From a virus: a DNA stretch of 63,190 nt. The stretch lies in IMG/VR virus record IMGVR_UViG_3300042691_045055, positions 1-63,190 of that record, one strand, 5' to 3'. The notes beneath the pieces are model-generated. The model was not told the origin of the DNA. It searched no databases and saw only the letters and a list, made by a program, of their open reading frames with translations. Below are positions 49,392 through 58,023 of this stretch, in pieces (within the stretch, counting starts at the first letter, position 1; each line of letters starts with the position of its first letter). Both the position numbers and the translations under genes were made by a program.

Positions 49392-50264
49392 ATGAAAAAA
49401 ATAAAAATAGCATACTCTGATTTTTGGTACCCATTCGATCCTAAAAATACATTTTATAATGAATTGTTAAAATTTTTAGGTTATGAAGTGGAAATTGTGG
49501 ACTTAAAACAATCTCCTAATATTTTATTTTATTCTTGCTATACACATGACCATAGAATGGTAGACAGAAGCAGAACCAAAAAAATATTTGTTACTGGAGA
49601 AAATGTTCGTCCAAATTTTAATGAATGTGATTATTCTATTTCTTTCGACTTTCCCGATTATGGTGGTAAAAATATCCGTTTACCTCTATGGCTATTTCAA
49701 ATTGATTGGTTTAATAAAGAAAATTATACCAATCCAGAATATGTTATCCCACAAGACAAATTGTATGAAAACGATTGGATGAAAAAACAAAAAACAAAGT
49801 TTTGTTGTATAGTTTTTAATACATATTCTCATTATCGAGCAGAGATGATTGAAAAATTAAGTAGATACAAAAAGGTTGATTGTTATGGTAAACCTTTTGG
49901 TAACTGGTTTTATGGAGAAAAAAATAAAATAAACGTTCTTTCAGATTATAAATTTAATATTTGTTTTGAAAATAGTTTGTATCCAGGTTATTACACAGAA
50001 AAACCCATACACTCAAAAACAGCAGGATGTATTCCGATTTATTGGGCAGATAAATATTGTTACAACGATTTCAATCAAGGATCTTTTTTGAATTTAAATG
50101 ATTGTAATAATAGTGTAGATTTATTGATACAGAAAATCATAGAAATGGATAGCAATCAAACTCGGTATGAAAATATGAAAAATACAAGTTTGTATAAAAA
50201 CAAGCCATCTATAGACTATGTTATTAACAGGATGAAACAAATATTATGCGAAATGCAATTGTAA
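49392..50264 (+). CDS. GT10-like glycosyltransferase, second copy
   Basis: A 290-residue protein. The C-terminal block at about residues 187-215 ([20 protein letters not shown], then [10 protein letters not shown]) is the same GT10 signature as in the gene at 45043, and the two share the order of flanking motifs. They are diverged paralogues or separately acquired. The donor is probably a GDP- or related sugar, unproven. Confidence 0.75.
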   Translation: MKKIKIAYSDFWYPFDPKNTFYNELLKFLGYEVEIVDLKQSPNILFYSCYTHDHRMVDRSRTKKIFVTGENVRPNFNECDYSISFDFPDYGGKNIRLPLWLFQIDWFNKENYTNPEYVIPQDKLYENDWMKKQKTKFCCIVFNTYSHYRAEMIEKLSRYKKVDCYGKPFGNWFYGEKNKINVLSDYKFNICFENSLYPGYYTEKPIHSKTAGCIPIYWADKYCYNDFNQGSFLNLNDCNNSVDLLIQKIIEMDSNQTRYENMKNTSLYKNKPSIDYVINRMKQILCEMQL

Positions 50265-51304
50265 CTGGATCAGCTGGTTTAGTTGGAAGCCAAGCAGTAA
50301 AATTTTTATCCGAAAAAGGATTTAAAGTTATTGGTATTGATAATGGAATGCGCAAATATTTTTTTGGTGAAAATGCTTCCACAGACAATACTAAAAAATA
50401 TTTAATTTCAAATATTGAAAACTACGTTCATCATAGCGTGGATATTAGAGATGCCGCTGAAATCGATAAGATATTCGAAACCCATGCGTCAGAGTGTGAT
50501 ATAATTGTACATACAGCGGCGCAACCATCTCATGATTGGGCAGCAAGAGAGCCATTTACAGACTTTTCTGTGAATGCCATAGGCACCTTAAATTTATTAG
50601 AATCTACTAGAAAGTATTGTCCTAGTGCTACTTTTATTTTTACATCAACCAATAAGGTGTATGGAGATCGTCCTAATTTTTTGCCAATTGTTGAAATGAA
50701 AACTCGATACGAGTGTTTAGTAGATAATAATCCTTATTCTATTGATGAAAATTTTTCAATAGATCAAAGCAAGCATTCGCTTTTTGGAGCTTCTAAAGTA
50801 GCGGCTGATATTTTATGTCAAGAATATGGTAGATATTTTGGATTGAAAACTGGAATATTTCGTGGCGGTTGTTTAACTGGACCAGACCATGCTGGAGCTG
50901 AATTGCATGGTTTTTTATCTTATTTGGTAAAATGTGTGGTTCATGATAAACCTTACACAATATTTGGATATAAAGGTAAACAAGTTCGTGACAATATTCA
51001 TAGTCAAGATATTTTAAATATGTTCTGGGAATTTCATCTTAATCCTAAATGTGGAGAAGTTTATAATATTGGTGGTGGTCGTGACAATTCATGTTCAATA
51101 TTGGAGGCAATAGATAAGATTAACATTTATGCAAATAAAAAATGGAATTTATATTCAATAAACGAACAAAACAGAATAGGCGATCACATTTGGTATATTA
51201 CAGATTTAACAAAATTTAAAAAACACTATCCAAATTGGAATATTAATATCTCTTTAGATAACATAATACAAGAGATGGTTAATAAGGAGTTGAAAGTTGG
51301 TTGA
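50246..51304 (+). CDS. NAD-dependent sugar epimerase, CDP-paratose 2-epimerase-like
   Basis: A 352-residue extended [19 protein letters not shown] has the G-x-x-G-x-x-G dinucleotide site; [16 protein letters not shown] and [20 protein letters not shown] are typical of the CDP-paratose 2-epimerase (tyvelose-type) group. The catalytic Y-x-x-x-K position reads F180-G-A-S-K184, that is, Phe instead of Tyr; this may be a trait of the subfamily. It overlaps the preceding GT10 gene by 19 bases. Exact substrate unknown. Confidence 0.75.
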   Translation: MRNAIVTGSAGLVGSQAVKFLSEKGFKVIGIDNGMRKYFFGENASTDNTKKYLISNIENYVHHSVDIRDAAEIDKIFETHASECDIIVHTAAQPSHDWAAREPFTDFSVNAIGTLNLLESTRKYCPSATFIFTSTNKVYGDRPNFLPIVEMKTRYECLVDNNPYSIDENFSIDQSKHSLFGASKVAADILCQEYGRYFGLKTGIFRGGCLTGPDHAGAELHGFLSYLVKCVVHDKPYTIFGYKGKQVRDNIHSQDILNMFWEFHLNPKCGEVYNIGGGRDNSCSILEAIDKINIYANKKWNLYSINEQNRIGDHIWYITDLTKFKKHYPNWNINISLDNIIQEMVNKELKVG

Positions 51305-51968
51305 AACTAAAACATATATTATTCACTGTAAAAAACTTATTGATCGTAAAAAACATATGTTAGAACAGATGCTTTCAAATGAATTTACAAACTATGAATT
51401 TTATGAAGAGTACGATGCAGATGAATTGAATGAAAATTTTATAAAAGATATTTACAATACAGACGTAAATATGCAAAAATATAAAATGAAGCTATGGTCT
51501 TCTGGTGGAACTGCTAGAATTCTTAGAAGAGAAGAAGTTTCATTGACTTATAAATTTTATAAAGTTTTTGAAAAGATTGCATTTGGACAAGACGAATCTG
51601 CTATCATTTTTGAGGATGATGTGATTTTATCTTCTGATTTTGAGTCTTCTTTCAAGATGTATTGCACGGAACTTCCAAGCGATTATGATGCTGTATTTTT
51701 TGGTAGTGGTGCTAATTTACACATACAAACTGAAGATCAAAAACATTGTTACAAGAAAAGTCACCCGGCTACTAGATGTGCTGATTCTTTTATGATAACA
51801 AAAAAAGCGTGTCAGCAATTGGTAAAAACTTATTTACCTTTTTCTTTGTGTTCCGACTGGGAAATAGCTTGGCAAATGGCGAGACACAATCAAAATATAT
51901 ATTGGTTTGAACCATCTCTAGTTAAACAAGGATCTGAAACAGGTCTTTTTCAATCAACACTTAGATAA
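51297..51968 (+). CDS. GT25-like glycosyltransferase, second copy
   Basis: A 223-residue protein. [20 protein letters not shown] at the start and [13 protein letters not shown] at about residues 103-115 follow the GT25 pattern also seen at 44424. [20 protein letters not shown] near the C-terminus also fits. It starts with TTG at 51297, supported by AAGGAG seven bases upstream within the previous gene. Confidence 0.7.
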   Translation: MVETKTYIIHCKKLIDRKKHMLEQMLSNEFTNYEFYEEYDADELNENFIKDIYNTDVNMQKYKMKLWSSGGTARILRREEVSLTYKFYKVFEKIAFGQDESAIIFEDDVILSSDFESSFKMYCTELPSDYDAVFFGSGANLHIQTEDQKHCYKKSHPATRCADSFMITKKACQQLVKTYLPFSLCSDWEIAWQMARHNQNIYWFEPSLVKQGSETGLFQSTLR

Positions 51969-51976
51969 AATATATT

Positions 51977-53065
51977 ATGAAAAAGAAAATAGCTTTTTTG
52001 AAATTTGCTGGTCTAGCTTCAGGTGGAATTGAAAAATATCTTCAAACTATGGCTGTAGTTTTGAAGAAAAATGGACATGATGTTGATTATTATTATACAA
52101 ACGCCGCACCGTTCATAAACAGCGATTTCGTTCATCCGCCAAACGACGAGAATCGTCGTCAATATCTTTTAAACAATAACATATCGACTTACGAAATTAA
52201 GGTTGGTTATAAAAACGGTGGAACAATTCCGTATACATGGCACGATACGAATATATGGGATGTATTTGATCCTTCTAAATATGATTTTATTCAAACTGGT
52301 CGAGCAGGATATCCTGAATATCCGTTTACTGAAATAAAAAACACAAAAATCGTAGATAGTATCCATGGACCTTGGGTACACAAACAAGAAAATATAGTTC
52401 ATTCTATATTGTTGTGTAAATGGCAACTAGATCAATGGGTATCGAATGGAGGAGATGTTTCAAAAACAACTATCATACCATCTTTAGTTTATGTTCCACC
52501 AATAAAATCAAGTAATTTGAGACAAAAATACAATCTGAAAGATAAATTTATTTACGGAATACATCAAAGAAACGATCCTGGTATTTTTTCACCTGCTAAT
52601 TTACAGGCTTATAAAAATATTTCTAATGACAATAATTGTTTTGTAATACTAGGAGGTTCTAACAAACATAGAGAATATGTAGCTGCTAATAAAATTCCAA
52701 ATGTTTATTTTGAAGATTTTAGTTCAGATGTTAATCAGATACATGATTTTTTAGAAGGTATAGATGTTTATGCTCACGCTCGTAATGGTGGTGAAGTGTG
52801 CTCTGCCTCAATAGTAGAAGCTATGTATCATGGAAAACCAGTTATAAGCATACCTGGAAAGGATATGGGACATTTAGAACAAATTGACGGTTGTGGAAAA
52901 ATGTGTTACAATTTACAAGAATATATGTCTGAAATGGTTATATTGGAAAAAAGCAGACAGTATTACGTTTTAAAATCGTCACAAACAAAACAAAAATACA
53001 AAGAAAAGTATGATTTTAATAAGATAGAAAAAGATATAGTTGATTTATATGAAACTTTAACATAA
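51977..53065 (+). CDS. GT4-family (GT-B) glycosyltransferase
   Basis: A 362-residue protein. AFLKFAGLASGGIEKYLQTM is the Gly-rich N-terminal loop of GT4 enzymes. The C-terminal domain contains DVYAHARNGGEVCSASIVEA, then MYHGKPVISIPG, at about residues 259-295, with the E-x7-E catalytic motif (E-V-C-S-A-S-I-V-E). Retaining transferase, donor not predicted. Confidence 0.82.
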   Translation: MKKKIAFLKFAGLASGGIEKYLQTMAVVLKKNGHDVDYYYTNAAPFINSDFVHPPNDENRRQYLLNNNISTYEIKVGYKNGGTIPYTWHDTNIWDVFDPSKYDFIQTGRAGYPEYPFTEIKNTKIVDSIHGPWVHKQENIVHSILLCKWQLDQWVSNGGDVSKTTIIPSLVYVPPIKSSNLRQKYNLKDKFIYGIHQRNDPGIFSPANLQAYKNISNDNNCFVILGGSNKHREYVAANKIPNVYFEDFSSDVNQIHDFLEGIDVYAHARNGGEVCSASIVEAMYHGKPVISIPGKDMGHLEQIDGCGKMCYNLQEYMSEMVILEKSRQYYVLKSSQTKQKYKEKYDFNKIEKDIVDLYETLT

Positions 53066-53074
53066 AGGATTTTT

Positions 53075-53614
53075 ATGCCAGTAGACAATGATGGTGTTGA
53101 TTTTAAAAAATGGAAACAAAATTGCACAGTACTTATTGAAACAGGCACGGCATTCGGAGATGGTATATCTTCAGCTCTTTGTGCGGGAATTGAAAAGATT
53201 TATTCTATTGAATTACAACCAGATCTTCATCGAAATGCAGTTGATAAATTTAAAGACAACAAAAATGTAGAAATCATTTACGGAAATTCTATGGATGTGC
53301 TTCCGTCTTTGATAGAAAAAACAAAAAATGAATCTGTTTTGTTTTGGTTAGATGCTCATTGGTCAGGAAGCGAGTTTGCTGGTGAGATGATGAATGTTTT
53401 TCTTCCTAAAGAATTGGATTCTATAGAAAAGCATATTTCTGTAAGAAACAACAGAAATATAGTTATTATGATAGATGATATGAATTTTTACGAACACGAC
53501 ACCGCATTCAAAAATACAATTGAAGAAAAACTTAAAAAAATAATTCCAGAATGTAATTTGTCTTACTATAAATCTTCAGGTAATAATCATATTATATTAG
53601 TAGCTTATAAATGA
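53075..53614 (+). CDS. class I methyltransferase-like protein
   Basis: A 179-residue protein. TVLIETGTAFGDGISSALCA, IYSIELQPDLHRNAVDKF and VEIIYGNSMDVLPSLIE make a Rossmann core of SAM-dependent methyltransferases (G-x-G-like loop, acidic end of strand 2, then a G-N-S/D motif). VLFWLDAHWSG and IVIMIDDMNFYE follow the pattern seen in the 45888 gene. SD AAAGGA. The ATGA overlap with the next gene suggests coupling. Confidence 0.7.
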   Translation: MPVDNDGVDFKKWKQNCTVLIETGTAFGDGISSALCAGIEKIYSIELQPDLHRNAVDKFKDNKNVEIIYGNSMDVLPSLIEKTKNESVLFWLDAHWSGSEFAGEMMNVFLPKELDSIEKHISVRNNRNIVIMIDDMNFYEHDTAFKNTIEEKLKKIIPECNLSYYKSSGNNHIILVAYK

Positions 53615-54321
53615 AATACTGTTTTGATTTAGATGAAACCATATGCGCTACTCCAGCTTCTCGTAAATATGCAGAGGCGGTTCCATACATTAAAGTTGTA
53701 TCTGCAATAAATGATTTATATGATCAAGGTAATGAGATAACAATATTCACAGCTCGTGGAGGCAGTTCTGGTATAGATTACACAGAACTGACTCACAATC
53801 AACTGCAATCTTGGGGATTAAAGTATCATAAATTAATACTTAAAAAACCAAGTTACGACTATTTTATAGACGACAAAGCCATAAATAGTGTTGATTGGCG
53901 AAATAAAAACAACATTAAAATAGTGGGTTTTGTTGCTAGTTGTTTTGATTTGTTGCATGCAGGACATTGTTTATATTTGAAAGAAGCAAAATCATATTGT
54001 GATCATCTTGTAGCAGGTCTTCATGTTGATCCTAGCAATGAAAGAGCGAACAAAAATAAACCTATACAAAGTTTGGAAGAAAGAAAAATACAGTTAGAGT
54101 CTACAAAATATGTTGATGAAATTTTGATTTATAATACAGAACAAGAATTGGAAAATTTAATAAAACAAGTAAAACCAGACGTTCGTTTTTTAGGTAGCGA
54201 TTGCCAAGATAAAAAAATTACAGGATATGAGTATTGTAAAAATATAATTTATCACAATAGAGCAAATCATATATGGTCTTCGAGTGAATTAAGAACAAGG
54301 ATAAAAAATGACATTAGATGA
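53611..54321 (+). CDS. fused HAD phosphatase-like and HxGH cytidylyltransferase-like enzyme
   Basis: A 236-residue two-domain protein. Residues 1-100 are HAD-like: D6-x-D8-E-T10, T-A-R-G near 47-50 and a distal FIDDKA near 85-90. Residues about 103-236 are a nucleotidyltransferase: F-V-A-S-C-F-D-L-L-H-A-G-H with the HxGH motif at 116-119, a TKYVDEIL segment, and an ending WSSSELR resembling the I-S-T-T-x-I/R-x motif. The second domain resembles TagD and the HldE C-terminal domain. Beside GmhA-like and HddA-like genes, the fusion could remove the C7 phosphate and then activate heptose-1-phosphate; that pathway role is inferred. Confidence 0.75.
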   Translation: MKYCFDLDETICATPASRKYAEAVPYIKVVSAINDLYDQGNEITIFTARGGSSGIDYTELTHNQLQSWGLKYHKLILKKPSYDYFIDDKAINSVDWRNKNNIKIVGFVASCFDLLHAGHCLYLKEAKSYCDHLVAGLHVDPSNERANKNKPIQSLEERKIQLESTKYVDEILIYNTEQELENLIKQVKPDVRFLGSDCQDKKITGYEYCKNIIYHNRANHIWSSSELRTRIKNDIR

Positions 54322-55000
54322 AAAAATTGATGAAATAATGATGATGGTTGATAACGCTCCAGAAAAAACTTCTGAATACGACTTCCATAGAACTTATTTT
54401 TCAAAAGTATTACCTAAAGTTCAAATAGATGGAATGTGGACGGAATTTGGTGTTTATCGCGGAAGATCTATAAAAACAATATCAACTTACGCTAGTAAAA
54501 AAAATGCAATTGTTTATGGTTTTGATAGCTTTGAAGGGTTACCAGAATTTTGGGACAAGGACAACCCTAAAGGTTGTTATGGATTGGCTGGAAAAATTCC
54601 AGATGGTATTATTGATGATAGATTTCCAGATGCCGATACAGGTATGTTTAATAGTGGACCAACAAGAAGAATGCTTCCGTGGCCAAGCAACGTTAAACTT
54701 GTAAAAGGTTTATTTGAAGATACCTTAGATGGATTTTTAAATGAACATAAAGATACAGTTGCGTATGTTCACATCGATTCTGATATTTATAGTGCCGCAA
54801 AAACAGTATTGACTAAATTGAAAGATAGAATAGTAGTAGGTACAGTATTAGATTTTGATGAAATTTGCGATTATCCTGATTACAGAAATCATGAAATTAA
54901 AGCTTTTGCTGAGTATTTGCTTGACACAAATAGAAAAGTATCACCAATATGCAGTCAGAGGTTGGGTTATAGTCAATGTAGTTTTATTGTAACAGAATAA
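54308..55000 (+). CDS. TylF/MycF-like O-methyltransferase
   Basis: A 230-residue protein. MWTEFGVYRGRSIKTISTYA and VYGFDSFEGLPEFW are the TylF-family start, and VAYVHIDSDIYSAAKTVLTK with a following GTVLDFDEICDYPDYRNHEI holds the metal-binding acidic residues of sugar O-methyltransferases such as MycF. It overlaps the previous gene and precedes the GmhA-like gene. Probable methylation of a sugar hydroxyl. Confidence 0.82.
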   Translation: MTLDEKIDEIMMMVDNAPEKTSEYDFHRTYFSKVLPKVQIDGMWTEFGVYRGRSIKTISTYASKKNAIVYGFDSFEGLPEFWDKDNPKGCYGLAGKIPDGIIDDRFPDADTGMFNSGPTRRMLPWPSNVKLVKGLFEDTLDGFLNEHKDTVAYVHIDSDIYSAAKTVLTKLKDRIVVGTVLDFDEICDYPDYRNHEIKAFAEYLLDTNRKVSPICSQRLGYSQCSFIVTE

Positions 55001-55029
55001 ACAATGAACTATAATGAATTGAGAATTTT

Positions 55030-55602
55030 ATGAAAAAACAATTTGTAATTAATTATTTGAACGAAGTAAAAATGATATGCGATTCTATTTCAATTGAAAA
55101 TATACTTGAATTTTCAATACAAATAGAAAATATTAAAAATAAAAACGGAAGAATATTTTTTCTAGGAGTCGGAGGAAGCGCTGGAAATGCTTCACATGCT
55201 GTAAACGACTTTAGAAAAATATTAGGAATTGAATCTTATGCTGTAACCGATAATGTTTCAGAATTAACAGCTAGAATCAATGATGAAGGTTGGGATGTTT
55301 CTTATGTGAATTTTTTGAAAGCTTCTCGACTTTCAAAAAATGATGCTATTATGATATTTTCTGTAGGTGGTGGTTCTTCAACCACTTCAATTAATTTAGT
55401 GAAGGCTATGGAATATGCCAAAGAAACAGGAACAACTGTTCTATCAATCGTAAGTAGAGATGGTGGAGCAGCTAAGTCTATGTCGGATGTATGCGTGCTC
55501 GTTCCTGTGATAGATCAAAGTAGAATAACTCCACACGCCGAAGAATGGCAAGCAATATTGTGGCACCTTTTGGTTTCAATGATAAAGGAATCTAAATCAT
55601 GA
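55030..55602 (+). CDS. gmhA: SIS-domain phosphoheptose isomerase (GmhA-like)
   Basis: A 190-residue protein (E. coli GmhA is 192). FLGVGGSAGNASHAVNDF at about residues 45-61 and IFSVGGGSSTTSINLVKAME are the two SIS phosphate-binding loops, and RITPHAEEWQAILWHLLVSM is the C-terminal active-site helix seen in GmhA-type isomerases (Glu/His pair). GmhA turns sedoheptulose-7-phosphate into glycero-manno-heptose-7-phosphate, the first committed step of heptose synthesis. The nearby transaldolase, which can form sedoheptulose-7-phosphate, and an HddA-like kinase support this role. Confidence 0.82.
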   Translation: MKKQFVINYLNEVKMICDSISIENILEFSIQIENIKNKNGRIFFLGVGGSAGNASHAVNDFRKILGIESYAVTDNVSELTARINDEGWDVSYVNFLKASRLSKNDAIMIFSVGGGSSTTSINLVKAMEYAKETGTTVLSIVSRDGGAAKSMSDVCVLVPVIDQSRITPHAEEWQAILWHLLVSMIKESKS

Positions 55603-56336
55603 TTAAAAATTTAAAAGTTGGCACGATGCGAGATTCATTAGCCCAAAGAGACAATGAAATATACGATTATTTAAAACAATTAGAATCTAAAAAGGGCAGA
55701 AAATTGTCAATATTGGATGTTGGTGGTGGTTGTAGCATTAGACTTCCAAACACCACCCACGTTTTAGATTTTTTACCTCTTAGAGACGCAGCAAAAGATC
55801 AGAATGTTTCTTTGTTTTTAGGAAACATAGATTTGACTGACGGTTGGACAGAAGTTTTTGAGTATGTTAAACAAAATGGAAAATTCGATTTTGTTGTTTG
55901 TAGCCACACACTTGAAGACATAAATTCATCCGAACAAGTTATATTAAATCTGTTCAAAGTTGCCGATGCAGGCATGATTGCTCTTCCCACCAAATACATT
56001 GAAACCATACACTGGGAGACTTATTATCTTCAACAGCCATATATGGGATACGGACATCATAAATGGATTTATACCGTAAAAAACAATACTCTTTACGCAT
56101 ATCCTAAAATGGGACACATGGAGTATGTAAAATTTAATTTTTCAGGTTTACAAGAATATTTAAAAAGATATTCTAATCAGCAGACTGAAATGACCTTTTT
56201 GTGGGAAAACGATTTTTCATTTAAATTTGTACAACCATTTCAATATTTGAATCATTTTGAGCTGACAGAAACAAAACAGTCTGCGTACTTAGATTTGATG
56301 GAAAAGGATGATGTTTGTAAACTTTTTGTGGGGTAA
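55599..56336 (+). CDS. SAM-dependent methyltransferase-like protein
   Basis: A 245-residue protein. KLSILDVGGGCSIRLPNTTH, then VLDFLPLRDA, gives the Rossmann glycine loop and the strand-2 acidic residue; FDFVVCSHTLEDINSSEQVI is the motif before strand 5 typical of methyltransferase fold proteins. The C-terminal half is family-specific. It overlaps the GmhA-like gene by ATGA. Substrate unknown; a sugar intermediate of the cassette is likely. Confidence 0.65.
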   Translation: MIKNLKVGTMRDSLAQRDNEIYDYLKQLESKKGRKLSILDVGGGCSIRLPNTTHVLDFLPLRDAAKDQNVSLFLGNIDLTDGWTEVFEYVKQNGKFDFVVCSHTLEDINSSEQVILNLFKVADAGMIALPTKYIETIHWETYYLQQPYMGYGHHKWIYTVKNNTLYAYPKMGHMEYVKFNFSGLQEYLKRYSNQQTEMTFLWENDFSFKFVQPFQYLNHFELTETKQSAYLDLMEKDDVCKLFVG

Positions 56337-56341
56337 TAAAT

Positions 56342-57049
56342 ATGAAAATTAAAATTTATGCTGATGGATCTGATTACGATCAGATTGTAAATATTTACAA
56401 CAACAGATTCACAAACAACATACATGGCTTTACAACGAATCCAACCTTGATGTGTAAAGCCGGAGTTTCCGACTACTTGGAATTCGCTAAAAAAGTTTTA
56501 ATGGTAGTAAAAGAATCTCCAATATCTTTTGAAGTTTTTGCCGATGATTTTAATGAAATGCATAGACAGGCACTTATACTTTCAAAATTGGCGCCAAACG
56601 TATATGTAAAGATACCAGTAATGAACACTCAAAAACAGACATCTTATAATATTATACGAGAATTGTCTGATTTGGGAGTCAAGTTGAACGTTACAGCAGT
56701 ATTTACAATAGATCAAATTAATGAAATATATAAGTGCTTAAATCCAAAAATAAATTCTATTGTTTCAATTTTCGGAGGAAGAATTGCAGATACTGGTGTA
56801 AATCCAGAAATTAGTATTATTCATGCCGTAAAAAATAGACCTTCTTCTAATATTGAAGTTTTATGGGCATCACCAAGAGAAGTTTACAATATATATCAAG
56901 CCGACTCTATAAACTGTGATATAATTACAGTCACGCCAGATCTTATCAAGAAGTTTATTGAGCTTCAAGGTAAAGATCTAGAGGAATACTCTCTAGAAAC
57001 AGTAAAAATGTTTTACAATGATGCCTGCAGAGCTGGATTTAAATTATGA
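56342..57049 (+). CDS. transaldolase (short TalC/FSA-like)
   Basis: A 235-residue TIM-barrel aldolase. KIYADGSDYDQI, then IHGFTTNPTLMCKAG, is the N-terminal transaldolase signature (F-T-T-N-P-T). The Schiff-base lysine is Lys90 in VYVKIPVMN, and KLNVTAVFTIDQI follows. Short transaldolases are known cyanophage auxiliary metabolic genes; here the position between gmhA-like and hddA-like genes suggests supply of sedoheptulose-7-phosphate to heptose synthesis. The stop overlaps the kinase start. Confidence 0.88.
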   Translation: MKIKIYADGSDYDQIVNIYNNRFTNNIHGFTTNPTLMCKAGVSDYLEFAKKVLMVVKESPISFEVFADDFNEMHRQALILSKLAPNVYVKIPVMNTQKQTSYNIIRELSDLGVKLNVTAVFTIDQINEIYKCLNPKINSIVSIFGGRIADTGVNPEISIIHAVKNRPSSNIEVLWASPREVYNIYQADSINCDIITVTPDLIKKFIELQGKDLEEYSLETVKMFYNDACRAGFKL

Positions 57050-58023
57050 TAATTTCTAGAACTCCTTTTCGAATGACTCTTGGTGGAGGAGGTACAGATT
57101 TACCTTCTTTTTATAAAAAACATGGTGGGTTTGTTGTATCAATGGCCATCGACAAGCACTGTTACATAACCTTCAAACCAAATGTATTTGATAGTTCTTT
57201 GATACTCAGATACTCTGAAAATGAAAAAGTAAAAAATATTTCAGAATTAAAAAATACACGAGCGCGAGAAGTGCTTCTTCGTCATGGAATAACCTCTGCA
57301 GAAATTTGTAGTATTGCAGATTTACCAACAAATACTGGACTAGGTTCATCTGGTAGTTTTTTGGTTGGAATGATAAACACTTTAAGAGAATACAAACGAA
57401 TCAGTCAGCATCCAACCGAAATAGCTGAAGAAGCTTGTGATATTGAAATTAACAAGTTGAACGAACCAGTTGGCAAACAAGATCAATATATTGCCTCTTA
57501 TGGTGGACTAAAAACATTAACTATTGATACATATGGAAATGTTAATGTCAAAAACGTAAATGTTTCTCACACAAACTTCAGTTTGTTTTTATCAAATATT
57601 CAAGTTTATTATTTGAATGTACAGAGAAACGCTTCGGATGTATTAAAAGAACAATCAAAAATGAAATCTAGCACCGAAGATTTACTGCTTAAAATAAAAG
57701 ATTATGGATATCAAACACTTGACATAATTGAAAATCAAAATTTTGATCAATATGGATTATTGATGCATGATTATTGGGAATTAAAGAAAAAATTATCTTC
57801 TAACATCTCAATAAACACAGTGGACATTCTTTACGAAGAACTTCGTAAAAACTATAACGTTCTTGGTGGTAAAATAATCGGAGCTGGCGGTGGTGGATTT
57901 TTTATGGTTTATGTATACAAGAATCATAAAAAATTAGAAGAATACATGAATAGTATTGGATATTCTAAACTTGAATTTTCTGTAGATTATAATGGATCCA
58001 AAATATTGGGAAATTATATATGA
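57046..58023 (+). CDS. hddA: GHMP-family heptose-7-phosphate kinase (HddA-like)
   Basis: A 325-residue protein. ISRTPFRMTLGGGGTDLPSF is the signature N-terminus of HddA-type sugar kinases, LPTNTGLGSSGSFLVG the GHMP ATP loop (P-x-x-x-G-L-G-S-S), and VLGGKIIGAGGGGFFMVY the C-terminal GHMP motif. HddA phosphorylates C1 of D-glycero-alpha-D-manno-heptose-7-phosphate. A related fucose/other sugar kinase is a less likely alternative. It overlaps both the transaldolase and the epimerase by ATGA. Confidence 0.85.
   Translation: MIISRTPFRMTLGGGGTDLPSFYKKHGGFVVSMAIDKHCYITFKPNVFDSSLILRYSENEKVKNISELKNTRAREVLLRHGITSAEICSIADLPTNTGLGSSGSFLVGMINTLREYKRISQHPTEIAEEACDIEINKLNEPVGKQDQYIASYGGLKTLTIDTYGNVNVKNVNVSHTNFSLFLSNIQVYYLNVQRNASDVLKEQSKMKSSTEDLLLKIKDYGYQTLDIIENQNFDQYGLLMHDYWELKKKLSSNISINTVDILYEELRKNYNVLGGKIIGAGGGGFFMVYVYKNHKKLEEYMNSIGYSKLEFSVDYNGSKILGNYI

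Noticed and set aside
55004-55033. Nine-codon ORF ending in ATGA at the GmhA-like start
   Set aside because: Too short to support as a gene; no SD. At most a chance coupling peptide.
56336-56343. AATAAATA before the transaldolase gene
   Set aside because: It overlaps the ATG itself, so it cannot act as a -10 for that gene; likely chance in AT-rich DNA.
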